Of a stretch of 64,000 bases of DNA, positions 1 through 10,360 are shown piece after piece (the stretch's first letter is position 1; each line of letters opens with the position of its first letter). Under the pieces are notes generated by a model. The model made no database searches, was not told the origin of the DNA, and saw only the letters and a program-made list of their open reading frames with translations. Origin of the DNA: Mauremys mutica (Eukaryota > Chordata > Testudines > Geoemydidae); assembly GCF_020497125.1 (NCBI RefSeq), contig NW_025422959.1:27437-91436 (forward strand), given 5' to 3'. A program made the translations under genes and the position numbers.

Positions 1-640
1 CTACTGTGAGCTGGTGAAATGCAACTCCTAGATTACAGTTCCTTACTCCAATGTCTCCCTCTTCCCAATACTGACTTTTCTTCCCGTCCTGGATGCTCTC
101 CTTTGAACCAAAGCTCAAAGCATTGACTTCAGAAGGAGCGTTTCTGTTCACTTCAGAGGGCTCTGACTAAGAGCCTTTGTTCCTTCTTTGTCAGTAAAGT
201 GCTTCTGGCCTCCTGTTTCACCAGATCTTATCTCACTTTCAGCAGTATAGTCACCTACACCTACTGCTTCCCCAGCTTCGTTAATCTCAGAATTTACAGG
301 GATTTTAGTGATTTATTGAGATCTATTTAATCAAGAATATTTCTTGAAAAATGTAGATTTCTGACACATCATCTCTTACACTTAAAAACTTTCTGATTTA
401 AGACCCAGTTTTTTAGCAGTGTTGATATAAACTTAAATGGGAGTAGGATTGGCCCTATGGAGACTAGACAAAGTGTGGACTTCAGGTTTCCTAAATGCTA
501 TACAGTATTTCACTTAATTACTAGCTAGTGTTTATTCCACATAAGGGTGAGGATCTCCAATCTAACAATGAATCATTTTCTCTTTCTGTAATACATATAA
601 TTACTTCATCATATTTTTCATGGTATATGATGTCTATGTT
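1..640. other. Unassigned AT-rich sequence
   Basis: I see no exon, repeat boundary or structured element here. The reading frames are short and broken. It runs into the LTR-like block that follows. Confidence 0.4.
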
Positions 641-1373
641 GACACAAGAGGTGATACAAGAAAGTTCACAGTTCCAAATACCGTGGAGCAGAGCAGCTGG
701 CAGAGCGGAGTGGAGCAGTTTGTGCAGCCCTGGGTGAGTGGAGCCAAACAGCTCGTGAGGATGGCCAGAGCAGATCACAGGACAGCTGGTGGACCCGAGC
801 AGCTGGCAGAGCAGAGCAGCCCACAGAGCCAGCGGAGCTGAGCGGTTGCGGGGACGGCTGGTGGAAGCAGAACCCCACGAAGAGGCAGGGCAGTTGGCCC
901 CGAACCACGTAAGGTGCCCCTTTTCTACCCAGGCTGGGGAGGGGGACCTCTGCAAAGAGACTCTTGAACTCTGGGCTGCCTGACCCGGGACAGAGACTTT
1001 TGGATTGTGGGACTTTTGGGACTGTGGGTGATTTGGGGGGGTTGCTGGACTCAAGGGCCCAGAAAGAAGGACACGGCCCAATTTGCTGGGGTGGGTCTTT
1101 GCTCACGGTTTGACCCATGATCTCTAGTTAAGGTATTTTCCAGATTTAATGCTTGTTGTTGTTTATCTTATGTAATTAAACCTTTTCTGCTACACCAAGA
1201 CTCTGTGCTTGCGAGAGGGGAAGTATTGCCTCCTTGAGGCGCCCAGGGGTGTGTGTAAGATTTTCCCAGGTCACTGGGTGGGGGCTCGAGCTGGTTTGCA
1301 TTATGTTGTGGGGAAGGGACCCCTATGTATTGAACCCGGCCCTTGCTGCTATCGTTTCGGCCCGGCAGAAGGG
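641..1373 (+). mobile_element. LTR-like sequence (putative, boundaries unclear)
   Basis: The stretch opens with imperfect reiterations of a GAGCAGxxCAGCTGGCAGAG motif and ends in a GC-rich block. A poly(A)-signal-like AATTAAACC lies near 1173. The second half, from the 'gactctgtgcttgcgagagg' region onward, resembles an LTR family I recall from turtle genomes. I could not find a clean target duplication, and it abuts a second LTR piece at about 1374. The frames on both strands are not convincing genes. Confidence 0.4.
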
Positions 1374-1768
1374 TGAATTTACCGTTACAGAGATAATTTT
1401 TACCTTTCTTTCTTTAGTTAAAAGCTTTCTTTTTAAGAACCTGATTGATTTTTTCCTCGTGTTAAGATCCAAGGGGATTGGATCTGGACTCACCAGGAAT
1501 TGGTGGGGGAAGGGAGGCGGGATGGTTAAATCCTCCTTGTGTTAAGATCCAAGAGGTTGGATCAGTGTTCACCAGGAACTTGGTGAAAAAGCCTCTCAAG
1601 GCTACCCAGGGAGGGGAAGGTTTTTGGGGGACAGAAAGTGATCCAGACACTGAAATTTCTGGATGGTGGCAGTGTTACCAGATCTAAGCTAGTAATTAAG
1701 CTTAGAAGTGTCCATGCAGGTCCCCACATCTGTACCCTAAAGTTCAGAGTGGGGGAGGAACCTTGACA
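1374..1768 (+). mobile_element. 3' part of an LTR (same family as 47437-49050 and 62356-63123)
   Basis: The sequence from GTTACAGAGATAA through two AAGATCCAAG-type repeats to the terminal CCTTGACA matches the 3' halves of two other LTRs in this window in order and content. The shared run includes the GGCTACCCAGGGA block, the ACACTGGAATTTCT-like block and the TCCATGCAGGTCCCCA block. The 5' half is missing, and the join to the preceding LTR-like block suggests nesting or recombination. Orientation follows the TGTCA...TGACA ends of the complete copies. Confidence 0.7.
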
Positions 1769-2280
1769 ATGCCAGTGCATATTCATACAGTCATTATCCC
1801 AGCAGAAATGGAGACTTCATGGATCACATCAGTGATCAAAGCTGTGGTCTACGCTACAAATTTATGATGGCATAACTACATTGCTCAGGATTTTCCACAC
1901 TCCTGAGGAACATAGTTATATACCAACCTAGCCCTCGTATAGACAGTGCTATGTGGATGGGAGTGTGATTGCTTCTCGCGTAGGTGGAGTACCTATGCCA
2001 ATGGGTCAAATAAAAGATATTACCTCTCCTGTCTTCAGTAGAACTACAGTGGCACAACTGCACCGGTGGCTGAATAACATGCCTCATTAGCTAACAGTGG
2101 CTAATAGTGGCCCATTAGATCTAGTAATATATATCCAGGGCAGAAATGACCTTGGTTTTTAAGGTCTTATCTGAAAGATTCACACACAACAAATTGTATA
2201 ATAATATGTTGAAATATTTTATGAAGGTGAATAAATATCTTTAGCTGAACTCCTGCCAAAATTCAAACCTGTGGTTCCTG
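1769..2280. other. Unassigned AT-rich sequence
   Basis: No exon, RNA gene or repeat boundary was recognised here. Confidence 0.4.
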
Positions 2281-2288
2281 GATGTGTA

Positions 2289-2530
2289 AGGCCTAGTTTA
2301 CATACAGGTTTTATGCTAGCATAACTATTTCATTTAGGGGTGTGGGTTTTTTTTCTCTCAGAAATAGTTATACTGCTACAGCCCCTAGTGTGGATGCAGT
2401 TATACTAGTATAAAGGTGCTTCTACTGGTATAGTTTATTCTCCTTCCTGTTGGCTGTATGTGAATAAAGTACACCAGTAGAAGCACCTTTATACCAGAAT
2501 AACTGTGTCCACACTAGGTGTTTATGTTGC
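2289..2530. mobile_element. Foldback MITE (DNA transposon remnant)
   Basis: Two long arms are near-perfect inverted repeats. The left arm, about 2390-2440, contains AAAGGTGCTTCTACTGGTAT. The right arm, about 2466-2515, contains its reverse complement. The outer ends read like the 'aggcctagtttacat...gtccacactagg' ends of short hAT-type elements seen elsewhere in the window (32519-32662, 31500-32347). No coding capacity is visible. Confidence 0.65.
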
Positions 2531-2559
2531 TTTAAGTAAACTGATATAGTTAAATCAAC

Positions 2560-3862
2560 AATAAATATTAATATGTATTAAAGCACAGTTATATATTAGA
2601 TACTTAGACCACTGGACTATGGGTGGGCCATACACTGCATCCCACTCTATCTTGTACTATATACAGCTATGTAACTGTGATGGTCTTGTTTTCTCTGGAG
2701 TACAAATCGTATTTTCTAGGAGTCACTGTCCACTGATTGCAGCTGCCATTTTGTGTTCAGCACAGATGAAGTGTATTACAGAAGAAACACACATTGTACT
2801 CTTTCACAGAAATTTTACTTTTGTTTGTTCTTATTTTCTAGTTTCCTTTAATCAAAAGTAAATCATTCAGAGTGAAAATATGAGGTTGTTCTATATATGG
2901 AAAATACATACACTATATATTTATGGGATTGGTGATGTCTGAATCCCCAATGAATTTCCAATGGGGAAATGCTGACTGTAAAGGTATGTTTGTTGTTCAG
3001 TATCATTTCACAGTACTGGGTAATGATTGTCCTATATGGCATCATCTATACTGGCAAAAATGGGACCAACCATTCATTACCAGTGGTAAAAAAGAGTTAT
3101 ATGCCATGGATAAGTTTACCTGTGACTGGACTACACTACACTACACTGCAGCTTCCCCAGTTGCCACCAGAGGTGTTGGTTATAGCTTCTGTTTTTACCC
3201 ATGTAGACACAGTCTATCAGATCTCCCCTCAGCCAAGGCATTTTGGAAAAAATCTCTTATCATTGCTGCTTCAGTGATGGTAACAATGATAACTACTGTA
3301 TATAGGGCTCCATGTTTTAACCAGTGACCCTGTCACCTAATCCTGCTCAAAGGACTTTTTAGATGCCACAGGGGGACCACAGCACTACACTAGTGCTCCC
3401 ACCATGGATCTGAACTGATGCTGCAAAATAATGGTGGGAACTTTTAACGGGGGGCGGAGAGGGTGGGGGAACGCTTATGTTAACACAACCCAAGAGTAAT
3501 TTCAGTTGGAGTCACCCTTGTGCTGCAGCCAGGGCCAGAGGGGTGAGTGGGTAGGTGACTCTGAAGGGGCTAGGTGAGTAATTTAGCTTGACCGAGTTGT
3601 AGGGGGTAAACTAGAGCAGTACTGGGCAGATAGTTGCCAGGTTGCACTGGAGGGGAAGCATTTGTGTGTGGCTGTAGCTGTGCTGGGAGGAGGGCAGTAG
3701 AAGGTGTAGCTATCGGGGCGGTAGCTGGGTGTCTCTGGGAGCATGTCTGGGCAGTAGGGGCCCATAGCTGTGTGCCGGGGGAGGGATGGGTGGTGTATCG
3801 CTCAGTCTGGGGCTGTCCTGTAGCTGTGAGTAATTGGTGGGTCTGCGCCAGCAACTCTTTGT
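2560..3862. other. Unassigned sequence
   Basis: I found no gene. Short frames at 2923-3327 lack splice structure or recognisable domains. From about 3450 the composition turns G-rich. A CACTACACTACACTACACT microrepeat lies near 3130. Confidence 0.35.
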
Positions 3863-4048
3863 CTCTAGTTTCAGAGTGGTAGCCGTGCTAGTCTGTATCA
3901 GCAAAAACAACAGGGAGTCCTTGTGGCACCTTAGAGACTAACAAAGTTATTTGGACATAAGCGTTCGTGGCCATCTGATGAAGTGGGTTTTAGCCCACGA
4001 TGGCTTATGACCATGAGTCTCTAAGGTGCCACAAGGACTCCTCTTTGT
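3863..4048. mobile_element. Penelope-like element tail fragment, inverted arrangement, with hammerhead-like core
   Basis: The left half (3863-3970) is the reverse complement of a PLE 3' tail: TTTCAGAGTGGTAGCCGTG, then a GTGGCACCTTAGAGACTAAC block. The right half (3971-4048) carries tail sequence in the other orientation, ending CTAAGGTGCCACAAGGACTCC. Between them is CTGATGA (3975-3981), a stem GTGGG/CCCAC (3983-3987 with 3994-3998), then GATG where a hammerhead would have GAAA. The same architecture recurs at about 55012-55170. Confidence 0.7.
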
Positions 4049-4119
4049 CTTTGTCTCTAGTCTCTGCTCATGGGGTGGGGAGTGCCCGGGAGGCGGTACC
4101 CGCCCGTGTATCACGGGGG

Positions 4120-4560
4120 AAGGGGGGCAGTGCCTGTGCGGTGTGTGTGTCCTTGGAGCGGGGGGGAAGAGGTGTGCGTTGCCTGGGGGTGGGCAGTGCC
4201 TGTACTCTGTGTGTCGGGAGCAAGTGCGGTGTGTGTGTGTCCCGGGGGAGGGGGCAGTGCCTGTACTGTGCGGTGTGTGTGTGTGTGTCAGGGCAGCGGC
4301 TGTGCTGTGCTGTGCGGGGTGTGTGTGTGTGTCCCGCGGGAGGGGGCAGTGCCTGGGCGGTGTGTGTGTCCTCGGGGGGGGGGGGAAGAGGTGTGCGTTG
4401 CCTGGGGGTGGGCAGTGCCTCTACTCTGTGTGTCGGGAGCAAGTGCGGTGTGTGTGTGTGTGTGTGTGTCCCGGGGGCAGTGCTTGTGCTGTGCTGTGCA
4501 GTGTGTGTATCTGTCCCGCGGGAGGGGCAGCGCCTGGGCGGTGTGCGCGCGGGGGCGGGG
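4120..4560. repeat. GT/G-rich imperfect tandem duplication (about 215 bp unit)
   Basis: The block starting GGCAGTGCCTGTGCGGTG near 4128 recurs near 4344. Both are followed by the same GGGGGAAGAGGTGTGCGTTGCC and TCGGGAGCAAGTGCGGTG segments. (GT)n tracts and G-runs lie between. Long open frames on both strands here are by-products of the repeat and are not genes. Confidence 0.7.
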
Positions 4561-4720
4561 GGTGGCCGGTGGGGCTGTGGCCGGTGTACCAACAGAAACA
4601 TGAACCGCTCCCGATTCGCTACTTTGGCTGCACTGAGCATGCGCGGCCGAACTGAGCATGCCCAGTAACCTCCGCTGTCGCCACTGCCCTCTCTCTGCCC
4701 TCGCTTCTACTCACGATTTG
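4560..4720. promoter_or_regulatory. CpG-rich promoter-like stretch
   Basis: The segment is rich in CpG. It contains two close GAGCATGC motifs, one reading TGAGCATGCGCGG, which resembles an NRF1 site. No transcript or coding exon can be attached to it, so promoter function is inference only. Confidence 0.25.
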
Positions 4721-5796
4721 CTGCCTGCTCTTTGGGGGCGTTTAAAATGCTCAAGGGGGCAAATCGCAGCGGGGGGGCTGCCAGGGTCTGAGCGGGGGAC
4801 ACAAATTTACTGGCCAGAGAGGATCAAGCTGCTGTAGGCAACGGCAGGAGAGAGGCTGAAGGGGAAAAATCGGGGGTGGGGGGTGGTAGCCGCGGTTAAG
4901 CCCAGGGGGGAGACGCTGCCAGACCCTGTGTGGGGACAAAACCCCCGTTTAGGGAGGGGGGTGGGGGGGAACAGGGGCCCCTCGGGATGAGCCACCTGCT
5001 GCGCTCCCAGGTCTGGGGGTGTCGGGGTTGTGGGGGGGCACAGGCTGTTTTCAGTTGTGCCCCGTGTCAGCCCTGGAGCAGGGGGCGGGTTCCTGGGGCT
5101 GGGTCTTAAAGGCACCGGCAGCCCGATTCCTACACTGTCAAAGCTCAGACACCACAGCTCCTCTCGATCCTATACAAGTGCTGCGGGGCGGTTACTGCTC
5201 CAGCCAGGAGCCTGAATGCGGGGAAATATTGTACAGACGCCCCCTCCCTCCCTCCCTCAAACTCTGCCTCTCACATTTTGACTATGTAAAAGTGTCTTCT
5301 ATCATTTTCTATGTCTATATGAAATCCCTGCAGCTCCTTTCTCTTATACAACATGCTGATTTGGTAACTCCCTCCCAGAGCCCACATGTCTGTACCCCCT
5401 CCTGTACCCGAATCCCCTGCCCCAGGTCAGAGCCTGCACCCGTCACTCAAACTCCCCATAGCCTGCAACCCTCCTGCACCCCCAACTCCATCCCAGAGCC
5501 TGCACCCCAAACAGGGCCGGATTAACCTGTTGTGGGCCCGGTGCTAAACATATTTGTGGGTCCCCCTGGGGGAAATGTGGACATGAGGCATGGGGCAGAG
5601 TCCTCAGAGCGAGGGGCTGACTGGGGGCAATGGGATATGAGTCATGGCACGGCAGTAACAGCCCCACTCCACCCAGCCCAGTACAAGGGCACTGTTTACA
5701 AACCAGGAGCTGCCAGACCCACGCTGTCCAGCCCAGCCCTGCACTGCCATTGTGCTTCTTCCCCTTGGGGGTGGGCCCATGCTGCACCATGCTACC
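4721..5796. other. Unassigned GC-rich sequence
   Basis: No recognised exon. Open frames at 4807-5115 and 5019-5525 are low-complexity proline/glycine/cysteine products of GC-rich DNA without splice sites or domain motifs. Confidence 0.35.
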
Positions 5797-6172
5797 CCCT
5801 GCCCAGCACCCCTCTGGCTCCCAACGCGCAGTGCCACACCACCCAGAGACCCCCACAAACCCCCTGCCCAGCACCCCTCCGGCTCCCTATGCCCAGTGCC
5901 ACACCACCCAGAGACCCCCACAAATCCCCTGCCCTGAACCCCTCTGGCTCCCTACGCGCAGTGCCACACCACCGCTCTGGCTCCCTACGCGCAGTGCCAC
6001 ACCACCCAGAGACCCCCACAAACCCCCTGCCCAGCACCCCTCCGACTCCCTATGCCCAGTGCCACACCACCCAGAGACCCCCACAAACCCCCTGCCCAGC
6101 ACCCCTCCGGCTCCCTACGCGCAGTGCCACACCACCCAGAGACCCCCACAAACCCCCCTGCCCAGTGCACTC
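5797..6172. repeat. 65-bp minisatellite, about 5.5 copies
   Basis: The marker CAGTGCCACACCACCC recurs at 5829, 5894, 5959, 5992, 6057 and 6122. The spacing is 65 bp except for one internal 32-bp deletion (5959 to 5992). Since 65 is not a multiple of 3, the repeat runs through all three frames. This explains the long proline-rich open frames on + and glycine-rich ones on -. Confidence 0.9.
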
Positions 6173-6490
6173 CCAGATCACTCCCCCACCCACTCAGAAC
6201 CCCCCCACAGATCCTCTCACTGACCAGTGCCCCCCAGCTGAAGACCCCCCACAGCCCTCCCACAACTGCACAGTGCCCCACACCTTCCCACCCAGAGCCC
6301 CCCTACAGATCCCCTCACTGTCCAGTGCCCCCCACCACCACAACTGCAGTGACCCGCACAGACCCCCCACACTTCCCAGCACCCACACACACACAGATCT
6401 CCCCCACTGACAGGCCCCCAACACATAGATCTCCCCCCACAGTGCCCAGCACCTACCCAGACCCCCTAGAGACCTACTCTCCCAAACCCT
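6173..6490. repeat. Degenerate C-rich continuation of the minisatellite
   Basis: CCCCCACAGATC-type motifs continue with loose spacing, for example ACAGATCCTCTCACTG and ACAGATCCCCTCACTG. They look like decayed or related repeat units. Confidence 0.5.
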
Positions 6491-7958
6491 AGCCCCCAGC
6501 CACAGTAGCCGGCCCTGATGGGAGGTGACTGTGGCTGCGAGGCTGAGATGGCAGCGCAGCCAGAACTGGTCCTGGGGCAGGATAACTCTGGCCTCTTGGG
6601 AGTGGTGGAAGCAGCCAGGCTGGAGCAGGAGCAGAGCCTACCCGGGCCAGGCTCTCTCAGGACCCAGCTGAGCCTCCCCCCTCCCCGACTGTTCCCTGTG
6701 AGTGGCTGAGACTGGCCCAGCCTCTGCACCAGTCCCAGGTGGCTCTTCCCCCAGGGAGGCAGGTGGGGCCCCACAGGTCCCAGGCAGTGGAGACAGCTCA
6801 TAGCTGGAGCAGTGCTGGGTAGCGGGGCAGATCCCTGAGATGTGACTCCCGCGATCCTACCCAGCCCACCCACACCCATTGGCCCCGTGGCCAGCAGCCT
6901 TGCAGAGCACACACCTCTCTCTCTCCCTGCTTTCCTATCACCAGTTATGTTACTACAGGAATGAAATCGAGACATCCCGTAAAACAGCTAGTTCCACATT
7001 GTTCTTCAAACCTCAGGTCATTGAAATGTAGCTTTGCATTTGAGATACTATATGACTGTAGTACATTTTGCACCGCCTGCATCTACACTGACATCAGGAG
7101 AGGAGAAGAAGACAAGACTGTCCCTAGCATATATGATTTTAAAGAAAGGAGAGACACACACCCCCACTATCAATACAACAAGAAGGGAGAACAGTAGCTG
7201 GTGCCAAGAGAGAAGATGCAATGAAACCCTTCTGTACCCACAACTGATGTCTGAAAGAAAGAAAGAGCAGCCAGTTTCAGACAGATAGGATCCTTATGAC
7301 CTATATAGGAGAAGTGTACTTCCCTATAGCAGTTTCCCACCATAATAAATAAATCCATAAGAAAATTAAGCAAAAATTAAGATTAGGAGTCTGATTGAAA
7401 TTATGTACATTTTCAGCATTAGTTTAGTATGAAAATATTGCAGCTACTTTTCTTTTACTCCTGCCTTCATAAAAAGCAACAGAGTTATAACATATAATTA
7501 CAAAGATTAAAGTGCATGCTTTACTATAATTAGGACCAGGCAATCCAAGATGAAAACTACACCGTGGCAGAGTCCTACAACCAGGTATTTGAGGCCAATC
7601 CCTTTATCAATAGAATCCTCAACCAAAATATGAGGAAGGAGACGAGTCACCCTCAAACTTTTGACAATAGCTCAAGGTCAGACACCAAGAAGACCAGCGC
7701 CATTCATATTCTGGTTTTGGATAAAATACTTAATCTTGCCTACATCATAGAAACCTTCCTCTCTCCAAGTCTACACCCCACTACACCCTTTAGCGATAAA
7801 GTAACCATTAAAGAAGTTCTGAATCAGTCGTCTTTCTTCCCAATTTAGGTTTAACAATAAAGCTGCAACCTAAGTAGCTATGGGAGATGACAGTGCAACT
7901 ACTAGGTATTGGGGGGGGGGGGGTGGAAAGTGTGCTACTAAAGTCCTGGATATACTGG
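6491..7958. other. Unassigned sequence
   Basis: GC-rich to about 6950, then AT-rich. No convincing exon. The 94-codon frame at 7564-7848 has no recognisable domain and no start context. A poly-G run near 7909 is a likely sequencing or assembly uncertainty. Confidence 0.35.
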
Positions 7959-8640
7959 CAGGGCCGGCTTTAGGCTAATTCAACCAATTCCCCTGAATCG
8001 GGCCCTGCCCCTAAGAGGGTCCTGCGCCCAAGCCCCGGTTCGGTGTATTGGCAAGAGTCAGTGCACTGTACCAGGGTGGCCCGGCTTCTCCAGGGGACAA
8101 TTTAAAGGGCCTGGGGGCCCTTTACATTGCCACCACTGCCACACTGCTGGAGCCATGGGGTAGGGCTGTTGGGATCTGTGGGCTACTTAAAAAGTCCGTG
8201 GCCCCCGTTGCTTCTATCGCCCCAGCCCTTTAAATAGCCGCTGGAGCCCTGCCGCTTCCCCAGGGCTCCGGCAGCTGTGTACATGGCCAGGGCTGTGGAA
8301 GAAGGGGAGCCCCAGGTGGCTGCTGCTCCTCTGATGGGGGAGGGAGGAGGAGGAGGGAGCACTTACCATACCGGGTGGTCTGTACCCCCTGTACCTGCAC
8401 CCCGTGCCCTGTCTCCAGCCAACCCCTGCTGCACCCCCCCTGCCTGAAGCCAGCCATTCCTGCACTCCTCTGTCTTCAGCACTGCCAATCTATGCCACAC
8501 CCCCCTATGGCCCTGCTTGAAGCCAGCCAGCCCAACCCACCCCACCCACCCCTGTCTCCAGCCATTGCTGCACCCCTTGCCGTGCCTGCAGCCAGCCCCA
8601 TGTCCACTGGTGCCCTGCAATTCCCTGGGCAGTAACCCTG
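7959..8640. mobile_element. hAT-like DNA transposon copy (right end uncertain)
   Basis: It begins CAGGGCCGGCTTTAGGC, the same terminal pattern as the nested element at 43138-43449, and its interior has the GCCCTTTAAATAGCCGCTGGAGCC segment typical of such copies. The right terminal repeat is not clear. Confidence 0.45.
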
Positions 8641-9431
8641 CACACCTGCTTCAATGATGGGAGGTGAGACATGCCTGTGAACAAAGGAGTGACTAGGAGG
8701 GGGGGTCAGGGTCTTCTAGGAGCTGGGAAGCAGGTCTCAGTGGGGCTCATGGCCCAGTGGTGGGAAGCCGCAGTTGAATGACTGAAGCCGGTGGCTCTCA
8801 GGTTTCTGTGCTGCGAGGGTCCAACCCAGATAGGTTTCATTGTCTTCTCTCCTGAGACAGGCTGTGTGGTGCTGCTGTGGGTGCCATGCGGGGCAGAGTG
8901 GGGGGGGAGCGATTGTGGCAGGAACCCCGAGCACACCAAGGAACAGCACCTTCTGCTGAGTCTCGTTCTCAGAAACCCAGCGCGAGGGGGTCGGTTTCTC
9001 TGGCTCCTCTAACGTGTGATGCAGGGGGCAGCTCCTGCCCCGTGCCCCAGGACACGCTGAAAGGCCCTTTCCCTGGCCACATTCCCCACAGCGCCACTGA
9101 AATGCAGGTGCCTTAAAGGTGAGGAGGAGCCATTGGGGCAAAGCCCGGCCTTAGGGACAGGGCCTCAGGAGCCAGTGGCCCCGCACAAGCCAGATCTCAA
9201 GAGCCCCTCATGCAGAGTAAGGGGCACGGAGCACAATTTAGCTAATGGGGAACGAGAGGCTGGGTCGAGCCTGCAAGTCCCAGGGGGAGTCGGTTCCCAA
9301 GCTGAGGCTTGTCGGCTCTGGCTGCAGCTGTGGATTGTTGGTAGGTTATTAGCAAACGCTAGCAGTAACCCTCGCAGCACCCCAGTGAGCCAGGTTCATA
9401 ACACTCACCTCCACCCCACCTCCTCACAGCT
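8641..9431. other. Unassigned GC-rich sequence
   Basis: Overlapping frames on both strands (8737-9141 -, 9133-9441 +) show no domain, splice pattern or repeat of conserved residues. Nothing further identified. Confidence 0.35.
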
Positions 9432-9785
9432 AGGGTCATAGGCACCGAGTCCGAGAATGCTCTGGGGCTGGAGCACCCACAGGGAAAAAATGGTGGGTGC
9501 TCTGCCCCCCATTACCCCCTCCCTTCCTCCCCCAGTGCCTCCCACCTGCTGGTGGGCCTCCCCCAATAGGCAGCGCTTCCCCTCCCTCCCCATGCCTGCC
9601 GTGATCAGCTGTTTCACAGCATGTAGGAGGCTCTGGGAGGGACAGGGGGGAGTAGCGAGGATGCAGTGCACTCAGGGGAGGAGGCCGAATGGGGTGGGGT
9701 GGGGACTTGGAGGAAGGGGGGGCGGGGCCTGGGGCAGAGCTGGGGGCCGAGCACCCCCCGGCACATTGGAAAGTCAATGCCTGTA
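9432..9785. mobile_element. Short DNA transposon (MITE) with degenerate terminal repeats
   Basis: The left end reads TCATAGGCACCGAG and the right end CAATGCCTGT, a weak inverted match. Flanks AGCTAGGG (left) and AGCTGGGG (right) would be a 7-of-8 target duplication, as expected for a hAT element. The GC-rich interior gives spurious open frames. Confidence 0.45.
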
Positions 9786-10059
9786 GCTGGGGTTAAGGAC
9801 CAGCTCAGGGACACAGCAATGTACCTGGGCGTGGACCCCTGGGATCCGGCCTCCCAGTCTCTCGCTCTCCCTCCCTGCCCAAACACACGCACAAGCTAAG
9901 GAAGGGCTCCCCACTCAACCCGTCCATTAGCCCCAGCTCCTGCCTTTTTATACCTCCCGGCCAGGTTTTTCTCTTTCACACCCTTGCTCTGGCCGGCCCT
10001 TTCCTCTCTCCCATCCTTTGTACATCACTGACTTTTGTATTCTCCCCCCGCCAACCCGT

Positions 10060-10360
10060 TCATTTGGAAATGCTTGTCTTATTGGCCTGTGGGATTGTGG
10101 GATACTTTTGGTGGACTCCTGGAGCAGGAGTACAGTGGGGCTGTCTCTACACTAAAAAGCAAGAGGGCTTGAACCCTGGATCCCAGCTTGACTCAGGCTC
10201 AGACCTGCCACACCTGTGGGGCCTGGCCCCTGGGTCCAAGCCCGGGGTTAGCACAATTTGTGTGTAGACACAAGCGCGGGGGGGGGGGGGGGGGTAGGCT
10301 TGAGCCTGAGGTCAAGCCCTGGCCTTACACTGCAGTGTAGACACACACACCCAGACGCTA
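10060..10360. mobile_element. MITE-like sequence
   Basis: Segments such as CTGTCTCTACACTAAAAAGC and CACTGCAGTGTAGACACAC are characteristic inner and outer motifs of the short hAT-type elements common in this window. A poly-G tract interrupts it near 10278. The boundaries are approximate. Confidence 0.4.

Noticed and set aside
4000..4668. 222-codon Gly/Val/Cys-rich open frame on + and matching - frame
   Set aside because: It is the product of GT/G-rich tandem duplication; it starts inside a PLE tail fragment.
5532..6410. 292-codon proline-rich open frame on +, with overlapping frames on both strands
   Set aside because: It runs through a 65-bp minisatellite whose period is not a multiple of 3, has no splice sites or domain, and equally long frames exist in other registers.
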